9,576 bases of DNA from OMOG01 sp041485845. Its GTDB lineage: Bacteria; Acidobacteriota; Terriglobia; Bryobacterales; Bryobacteraceae. The notes beneath the pieces are model-generated. The model was not told the origin of the DNA and searched no databases. It was given only the letters and a program-made list of their open reading frames with translations. Where the stretch lies: contig JBGPKH010000336.1 of the NCBI GenBank assembly GCA_041485845.1, positions 1 through 9,576 of the forward strand, given 5' to 3'. This document shows, one piece after another, positions 5,290 to 9,576 of this stretch. The stretch's first letter is position 1. Every line of letters begins with the position of its first letter. A program made the translations under genes and the position numbers.

Positions 5290-7317
5290 ATGAAACGCCG
5301 AGCTAGTGGTGTGTTGTTCGGCATGGTCCTGCTCATCCTGGCCATGCTCCCCGCGGCGCCGCAAACCCCGCAGACCAATTCCCCTCCACCTCCGGCTCCG
5401 GCGAAGAAGGCCCCGGAGAATTTGCCCTGGACGCGATTCCATCCGGCGGCCGCACCGTATCCGCCGGCGGACGCGGAGAAGCAACAGATTCAGGCGAAGA
5501 TCGAGCAACTCGGGAAGGCCATCGGCGACCTTCGATCGCGGCGTGCGGACGACGCGCTGCTCGCCGACGTCGAGATTTTCCATGAGGCGGCGATCTGGAA
5601 GATGGCATATCCCGAGGAGTTTTTCCGCCAGCGGTCGGTCACGGACACGCTCGCCGTGCTGGACAAGGGACTGGAACGCGCGGCGCAATTGACGGAGGGC
5701 AAGTCGCCCTGGACAACCCAGAAGGGGCGCGTGGTGCGCGGGTACCGCTCGGCACTCGATGGATCGGTGCAACCGGTCCGCGTCACGGTTCCCGACGAGT
5801 ATGACGGCGTGCGAGCCTTTCCGCTGGATGTCGCGCAGCACGGGCGCTTCACCAGTCTGTACGAAGTCGAGACGCTCAACTCCGGGCAAGGTATGGAGAT
5901 CGCGTATCTTCCCGGCACACTGCAAATCGATTTGTTCGGCCGAGGCAAGAACACCTATCACTGGCCGGGAGAGGCGGATGTTTTCGAGGCGATGGAGTTC
6001 GCGAAGAGAGCCTACAAGATCGATCCGGACCGGATGACGCTGCGCGGTTTTTCCATGGGCGGCGCCGGGGTGTGGCACACGGCTCTGCACCACCCCGATC
6101 TCTGGGCCGCCGTGGAAGTCGGCGCGGGCGATAACACGTCGCACCGGATTCCTGTCCTGAACACGCTGCCGGCGGTATACCAGTCGATGTGCAGGATCTT
6201 CGACAACATGTACGAGTGGGCGCTGAACGCCTACAACATTCCGTTTGCATCGTACGTCGGGGAGAACGACCGGAGCAACGTGAAGCACAACAGCGCCACG
6301 GAGCAACTGGTCCGCGACGGTGTCCAGTTCGAGGGGGACCGGTTTTCGCTCAAGGCGACGAATGCCCCGTCGATGATGTTCCTGGTGGCGCCGAACACCG
6401 GCCACGACATGCACCCGGAGAGCCGCAAGCTCTTGAACGCATACCTGTACGACCGCATCCAGAAGGGACGGCAGGTCCCGGATCGCATCCGGTTCCTGAC
6501 CTACACAACGCGCTACAACCGCGACTATTGGGTGACGCTCGACGGCCTGGAGAAGCACTACGAACGCGCGGAAATCGATGCCAAGCGATCCGACGATCGC
6601 GCCCATTACGAAATCACGACCAGGAATCTCACGCGGCTCGTTTTGCGGGAAACCGCCCGCGCCGCTGCGATCACGATTGACGGCCAGAAGCTGAACGTGA
6701 AAGCCGCGCCCGAAATGACTTTCGAGAAATCCAACGGGACTTGGAAGCCGGCGAACGCGCGCGAGAAGGGCCTGCGGAAAAGGCATGGGCTGCAAGGTCC
6801 GATCGACGACGCGTTTCTGGAGCCGTTCCTGGTCGTCCGTCCCACGGGCGCTCCCTGGAATAAAGCAGCGAACGACCAGGCCCTGCGGATCCTCGAACGA
6901 TTCGAGCGGCAGTATGCGCTGGCTTACCGGGGTCACATCCGCGTGAAGGACGACAAGGACGTCGCGGCGTCCGACTTCGCGAAGTACAACGTCGTGCTGT
7001 TCGGCGACCCGGGGAGCAATCGGTGGATCGCCAAACTCAACGGCAGGCTGCCGCTGCGCTGGAGCAAAGAGACGGTCGCGCTGGGCAATCGAAGTTTCCC
7101 CGCGGCCGAGTCGGTGCCGGCATTGATTTATCCGAGCCCGCTAAATCCGGACCGTTACGTAGTGATCAACAGCGGGCTGACGGCCGCGTGGGCGGATTGG
7201 GCGGGAGACTTCCCGACGCCGCGCTACGGCGATTTCGCGATCTTCAGCGTCAAGGAAGGTTCGGACGACCCGGAGGCGGCTTACGCGGGATTGTTCGATG
7301 AATCGTGGCGGTTGTAG
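5290..7317 (+). CDS. Secreted prolyl-oligopeptidase-like alpha/beta hydrolase
   Basis: A 675-residue secreted serine hydrolase. A Sec signal peptide (MKRRASGVLFGMVLLILAML) is followed by a Pro/Ala-rich linker and a helical region (about 65-130). The alpha/beta hydrolase core carries the nucleophile elbow G253-F-S255-M-G-G258, a plausible acid D327 in VGENDRSN, and a catalytic-type His H372 in NTGHDMHP, so a full Ser-Asp-His triad is visible in the expected order. Earlier, a glycine-containing LNSGQGMEIAYLPGT strand region precedes FGRGKNTYHWPGEAD. The last ~150 residues (about 528-675) form a second domain, with NVVLFGDPGSNRWIAKL and a PLNPDRYVVINSGLT segment, of a kind seen on large hydrolases of Acidobacteria and Planctomycetes. 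Peptidase, ester or glycan-ester activity cannot be separated from sequence. It is the third gene of the exported cluster, so it probably acts on the same outer-compartment substrate as the two proteins upstream. No terminator follows before the next gene. Confidence 0.88.
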   Translation: MKRRASGVLFGMVLLILAMLPAAPQTPQTNSPPPPAPAKKAPENLPWTRFHPAAAPYPPADAEKQQIQAKIEQLGKAIGDLRSRRADDALLADVEIFHEAAIWKMAYPEEFFRQRSVTDTLAVLDKGLERAAQLTEGKSPWTTQKGRVVRGYRSALDGSVQPVRVTVPDEYDGVRAFPLDVAQHGRFTSLYEVETLNSGQGMEIAYLPGTLQIDLFGRGKNTYHWPGEADVFEAMEFAKRAYKIDPDRMTLRGFSMGGAGVWHTALHHPDLWAAVEVGAGDNTSHRIPVLNTLPAVYQSMCRIFDNMYEWALNAYNIPFASYVGENDRSNVKHNSATEQLVRDGVQFEGDRFSLKATNAPSMMFLVAPNTGHDMHPESRKLLNAYLYDRIQKGRQVPDRIRFLTYTTRYNRDYWVTLDGLEKHYERAEIDAKRSDDRAHYEITTRNLTRLVLRETARAAAITIDGQKLNVKAAPEMTFEKSNGTWKPANAREKGLRKRHGLQGPIDDAFLEPFLVVRPTGAPWNKAANDQALRILERFERQYALAYRGHIRVKDDKDVAASDFAKYNVVLFGDPGSNRWIAKLNGRLPLRWSKETVALGNRSFPAAESVPALIYPSPLNPDRYVVINSGLTAAWADWAGDFPTPRYGDFAIFSVKEGSDDPEAAYAGLFDESWRL

Positions 7318-7336
7318 TTCGATTCTAACGCGATTT

Positions 7337-7349
7337 CGGCAGACTGCCG
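7337..7349. promoter_or_regulatory. 13-bp palindrome, candidate operator
   Basis: CGGCAG-A-CTGCCG is a perfect inverted repeat around one central base, 4 bp upstream of the ATG at 7354 and 10 bp upstream of a GATAAT hexamer at 7360-7365. As RNA it could only fold as a 4-bp stem, so a protein-binding operator is more likely than a terminator. Its place next to the start of a two-gene HEPN module fits autoregulation as seen in toxin-antitoxin operons; that link is inference. Confidence 0.4.
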
Positions 7350-7353
7350 CGAG

Positions 7354-7674
7354 ATGCGCGATAATGACCTCGTGTACGTCGCGAAGGCTTTCGCACATCA
7401 ACCGCAGTTCTTTGCGGCCATCGCCCAAGCGGCTGGCGCCTTGCAGCCACACGTCGTTGCCGTGACGCCAACGCTCGGCAACGATTGGAACGGAGAATCG
7501 GCTGTCTTCTTTCAGGTTGTTCTCGCCGATGGAATACCGCGCGCACAACTTCTTCCTCTCACCAGGCAGATTTCGCAATCTATCGTCCAGCAAGTGCAGC
7601 CTCTCGAAGAATGGGGAGTTCTTCCCTACTTCAACTTTCTGACGCAGTCGGAGCAGGCCAGACGGTGGGCGTGA
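7354..7674 (+). CDS. Small hypothetical partner of a HEPN-fold protein
   Basis: A 106-residue cytoplasmic protein of unknown biochemical role. Recognisable segments are GNDWNGESAVFFQVVLADG (about 42-60), a helical LTRQISQSIVQQVQP stretch, and a C-terminal LPYFNFLTQSEQARRWA. From memory this layout (D-W-x-G-x-x-A-h-F-F, then Y-F-N-F...S-E-Q-A, ending in W-A) recurs in small proteins encoded directly upstream of HEPN-fold proteins, exactly as here. It may be the antitoxin-like or regulatory partner. No nucleotidyltransferase GSxxxG-DxD motif is visible, so it is not a standard MNT antitoxin. The start is uncertain: ATG at 7354 has only a weak ribosome-binding site, whereas GTG at 7372 lies 6 nt after a GATAAT and would suit a leaderless message, removing 6 residues. 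The stop at 7672 is 3 bp before the HEPN start, indicating translational coupling. Confidence 0.8.
   Translation: MRDNDLVYVAKAFAHQPQFFAAIAQAAGALQPHVVAVTPTLGNDWNGESAVFFQVVLADGIPRAQLLPLTRQISQSIVQQVQPLEEWGVLPYFNFLTQSEQARRWA
7360..7365 (+). promoter_or_regulatory. Candidate -10 hexamer for the HEPN module
   Basis: GATAAT matches TATAAT at 5 of 6 positions. A weak TCGGCA at 7336-7341 lies 18 bp upstream as a possible -35 and overlaps the palindrome. Initiation about 7 bp downstream would fall at the GTG at 7372, giving a leaderless transcript. The hexamer also lies inside the reading that begins at ATG 7354, so at most one of the two start models is right. Confidence 0.35.
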
Positions 7675-7677
7675 TCG

Positions 7678-8247
7678 ATGGCCTACGCCGATGAATTGCT
7701 TGAGTTGGCTCAGGACCTCGCTAACCTCCACCCCGACCATCCTCACCAGCCGAGTTTGCGCCGAGCCGTTTCCACAGCGTACTATGCCCTATTTCATCTA
7801 CTAATTTCTGAAGCTACTGCAAACTGGCAGCGACCTGAATTACGGGCCATCCTGGGACGGGTATTCGATCACGGCCCGATGAAGCAAGCCGCCGATAAGA
7901 GAGTGACCGAACTGAACAACTATTTCAAGGAAAAACCGACGGAAGGGCCGGAGAGATCCCTCGCCTACCACTTATACAACGTAACCGACACATTTGGACA
8001 GGCGCAATACCATCGCAATGAAGCGGATTACAACACCGCCAGAGAGTGGGATTTGACGGAGGTGTTGCTGCACATCGATGGCATCACCGACGCATTCAAG
8101 AGCTGGAACATCATCCGAGAAGAACCCGCCGCGCAGGCTTTTTTGGTCTCTATGCTTCCGAGCAGGGAACGTAAACAGAGCGAAAGACCGCGTCCAGAGA
8201 AACGGCCGACGTTGACGGACCATCCGAAGTCCTCCAGGGAAGAGTGA
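7678..8247 (+). CDS. HEPN-fold protein, putative effector of a two-gene module
   Basis: A 189-residue cytoplasmic protein with an all-helical HEPN-type domain (about 1-150). The first helices carry S26-LRRAVSTAYYALFH-H40, the typical HEPN/UPF0332-like opening (R-R-A-x-x-x-A-Y-Y-A-x-F-H). A later helix ends in H112-R-N-E-A-D-Y-N119, matching the common R-x-x-A-D-Y element. The classical RNase signature Rx4-6H is not found at the usual place; R93-SLAY-H98 fits the spacing but probably by chance. The protein may therefore be a non-catalytic or divergent HEPN member rather than a proven toxin. The last ~30 residues are highly charged and probably disordered (RERKQSERPRPEKRP). It begins 3 bp after the 106-residue partner, with GGTGGG inside that gene as a possible ribosome-binding site, and its stop overlaps a GTG of the cupin reading by 4 bp. 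Confidence 0.85.
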   Translation: MAYADELLELAQDLANLHPDHPHQPSLRRAVSTAYYALFHLLISEATANWQRPELRAILGRVFDHGPMKQAADKRVTELNNYFKEKPTEGPERSLAYHLYNVTDTFGQAQYHRNEADYNTAREWDLTEVLLHIDGITDAFKSWNIIREEPAAQAFLVSMLPSRERKQSERPRPEKRPTLTDHPKSSREE

Positions 8248-8267
8248 TCAGGCGGAAGCCGCCACCG

Positions 8268-8648
8268 ATGCAAACCAGCGATAATCGGGAGATGCCGGAC
8301 GTCAAACTCACCGCCATCGACAGCACCGCGCTCCCCTGGGAGGAGCGGCCCAACGAGAAGATCGGCCGCTCGCTATATCGCAAGAACCTGATTGTGGATC
8401 CGGATACGGGCATGGAGGTGCGACTGGTCCGCTACCCGGCCGGCGCCGTCAACCCGCTTCACACGCATCCATGCGCGCACGGGATGTATGTCCTGGAGGG
8501 GACGCTGGTGACTCACGACGGTCAATACGGACCGGGGCATTTCGTCTGGTTTCCGGAAGGCTCCGCGATGGAGCACGGCGCCACTGCGGCTCAGGATGTG
8601 ACCGTTCTGTTTATTACCAACAAGCCTTTCGAGATCCGCTACCAGTAG
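8268..8648 (+). CDS. Small single-domain cupin protein
   Basis: A cytoplasmic beta-barrel of about 127 residues of the cupin superfamily, probably binding a divalent metal; the substrate is unknown. Numbered from the ATG at 8268, motif 1 is G-x-x-x-PLH65-T-H67-P-C-A-H71-GMYVLEG. The usual Glu metal ligand is replaced by H71, giving HxHxxxH. Motif 2 is PGHFVWFPEGSAMEH103G, with H103 as the likely fourth ligand. The body before it, LPWEERPNEKIGRSLYRKN, is typical of ChrR-like/cupin_2 relatives. Three starts are possible: GTG 8244 (overlaps the HEPN stop by 4 bp), ATG 8268 (preceded by AGGCGGAAG), and ATG 8292 (MPDVKL, 6 nt after GATAAT). I chose 8268, but 8292 is also plausible because homologous cupins usually begin close to the KL...PWE segment. 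Whether it belongs functionally to the HEPN module or merely follows it is unclear. Confidence 0.85.
   Translation: MQTSDNREMPDVKLTAIDSTALPWEERPNEKIGRSLYRKNLIVDPDTGMEVRLVRYPAGAVNPLHTHPCAHGMYVLEGTLVTHDGQYGPGHFVWFPEGSAMEHGATAAQDVTVLFITNKPFEIRYQ
8280..8285 (+). promoter_or_regulatory. Candidate -10 hexamer before an internal cupin start
   Basis: GATAAT, preceded by GC exactly as at the HEPN module (GCGATAAT), lies 6 nt before the ATG at 8292. There is no clear -35 sequence. It could give a leaderless cupin transcript independent of the upstream genes. Confidence 0.3.
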
Positions 8649-8654
8649 CGGCGC

Positions 8655-9576
8655 TCAACGGCTGTACGGCGCAGGCGGAGCCGGAGGCGTGCCGCCGCTG
8701 AGGATCTTGATCTCCGGCCGGGCGGTCCGCAGCAAGGTCAGTCCCTTTTCGGTGACCTTGGCCTCTTGCACATCGAGATAATTAAGACTCTTCCACTTGG
8801 CCAGCTCTGCCAGCGCGGCATCGTCCACGCGGCTGCACCCTTGCAGGCCGAGTTTCTCCACCTTACTCAGAGCGCTCAGCGTTCTGAGGCCGTCGGCGTT
8901 GATGGCGGAATACCCGAGTTGGAGCACTCGCAGATCGGTAAGCTCGGCGATGGCCTTCAGGGTCTCCTCCGGTATGCCCGCACCGCCGCCCCGACCGCCC
9001 GGATTGTCCGGAGGCGTGGGGCGCGCGCCGCTCAGGTCCAGATAGGTGAGCGTGGGGAGCATCCGCAGCGCGACCAAGCCAAAGTTGCTCAAGCGTCCGC
9101 GCCCCAGCGCAAGCTCCTTGAGATTGACGAGCGTGATCAGATTCTCCAGGCCCAGGTCGGTGACTTCGGTGTGAGCTATGTCCAGGGCCTCCAGTCCCGT
9201 GAGGCGGCCCACAATTTCCAGCGTGCCATCGGAGATCCTGGTTCCGCGCACGTCCAGGCGTTTCAGGTGCTTCCATTCCTTGATGGCCGTCAGACCCTGG
9301 TCGGTGATCCATTCGGAATAGAAGAGCTTGAGATCGTTGATTTTGGGCGCCGGCTTCAGGTTCAGCATGCCTTCATCGCTGATCCGCGTATGCGAGAGGT
9401 CCAGCCGCTCCAGGTCGGGAAGGCGCGCCAGCTCGATCATCTCCGCATCGTTGATCCAGCTTCCGCGGAGATTCACCGCCACGATCCGGCCCGCCGCGTC
9501 ACGTTCGATCTTGCCGCCGAGCTTAGCGATCCAGTTGGTGTCGACGGCCAGCAACGGCGCGACGGCAAAGAAGAGG
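8655..9576 (-). CDS. Exported leucine-rich-repeat protein (5' end outside the window)
   Basis: The visible 306 or so residues are the C-terminal part of a leucine-rich-repeat protein; the gene's start lies beyond the right edge. Reading back from the edge, LFFAVAPLLAVDTNW looks like the end of a signal-peptide core, so only a few residues are probably missing and the protein is exported. About ten repeats of roughly 24 residues follow, with the consensus L-x-x-L-D-h-x-x-T-x-I-T-D-x-G-L-x-x-L (examples: LERLDLSHTRISDEGMLNL and LEALDIAHTEVTDLGLENL). This is the LRR_6-type pattern common in Planctomycetes, Verrucomicrobia and Acidobacteria, and suggests protein or glycan binding. Repeat 7 is interrupted by a Pro/Gly-rich insert (ARPTPPDNPGGRGGGAGIP). 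The C-terminus is Pro-rich (GGTPPAPPAPYSR). It converges on the cupin with 6 bp between the stop codons. No enzymatic domain is visible. Confidence 0.9.
   Translation of the reverse strand, partial: LFFAVAPLLAVDTNWIAKLGGKIERDAAGRIVAVNLRGSWINDAEMIELARLPDLERLDLSHTRISDEGMLNLKPAPKINDLKLFYSEWITDQGLTAIKEWKHLKRLDVRGTRISDGTLEIVGRLTGLEALDIAHTEVTDLGLENLITLVNLKELALGRGRLSNFGLVALRMLPTLTYLDLSGARPTPPDNPGGRGGGAGIPEETLKAIAELTDLRVLQLGYSAINADGLRTLSALSKVEKLGLQGCSRVDDAALAELAKWKSLNYLDVQEAKVTEKGLTLLRTARPEIKILSGGTPPAPPAPYSR

Noticed and set aside
5182..6936. Long minus-strand open frame (584 codons) opposite the hydrolase gene
   Set aside because: Antisense shadow; the plus strand carries the catalytic triad and signal peptide in a single intact frame.
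7954..7971. R93-SLAY-H98 as the HEPN RNase motif Rx4-6H
   Set aside because: Spacing fits, but it lies before the helix that carries the family's R-x-x-A-D-Y element, so it may be a chance match; not used as evidence of RNase activity.
9552..9554. TTG at 9554 as the true start of the LRR gene
   Set aside because: The frame stays open to the window edge and encodes a hydrophobic signal-like segment upstream, so the real start is outside.

Overview
The window looks like a piece of a GC-rich, non-model soil-type bacterial chromosome, most likely Acidobacteriota of the Bryobacterales/Solibacter kind, with Planctomycetota as the less likely alternative. This is inferred from gene content: a DUF1587/1595/1592/1588/1585 c-type cytochrome paired with a Tat-exported DUF1552 protein, a 24-residue-type leucine-rich-repeat protein, a secreted prolyl-oligopeptidase-like hydrolase, and intergenic stretches of GC-rich hairpins and AGC-rich repeat motifs. 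No database search was possible, so family names rest on motif recognition.

Layout. 1-208 is non-coding and rich in inverted repeats. 209-964 (minus) is a 251-residue protein that looks like an Ntn-hydrolase-fold family member with no assigned role. 965-1932 is almost a kilobase without a convincing intact gene. It holds a frameshifted secretion-signal ORF (1031-1163), a 7-bp tandem duplication, AGC-rich short repeats, and a minus-strand small ORF or gene 3' end (1204-1404). 1933-7317 (plus) is a tight three-gene cluster encoding three exported proteins: a diheme-type DUF1592-family protein, a DUF1552 protein overlapping it by 20 bp, and an alpha/beta hydrolase 20 bp further on. 7354-8648 (plus) holds a small 106-residue protein, a HEPN-fold protein 3 bp downstream, and a cupin. 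8655-9576 (minus) is a leucine-rich-repeat protein that runs off the right edge and converges on the cupin with only 6 bp between stop codons.

How the genes may work together. The three exported proteins probably act as one periplasmic or surface system, with a heme redox component, a Tat-folded partner and a secreted esterase/peptidase-like enzyme. Co-occurrence of DUF1592-type and DUF1552 genes is a known genomic pattern without a settled function; the hydrolase as third gene is the informative addition here. The 106-residue protein plus HEPN protein form a compact two-gene module with translational-coupling geometry and a 13-bp palindrome just upstream. It resembles toxin-antitoxin or HEPN-effector pairs but lacks a clear catalytic RNase motif. 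Several genes have a -10-like hexamer only 6-7 bp before a possible start codon, suggesting leaderless transcripts.
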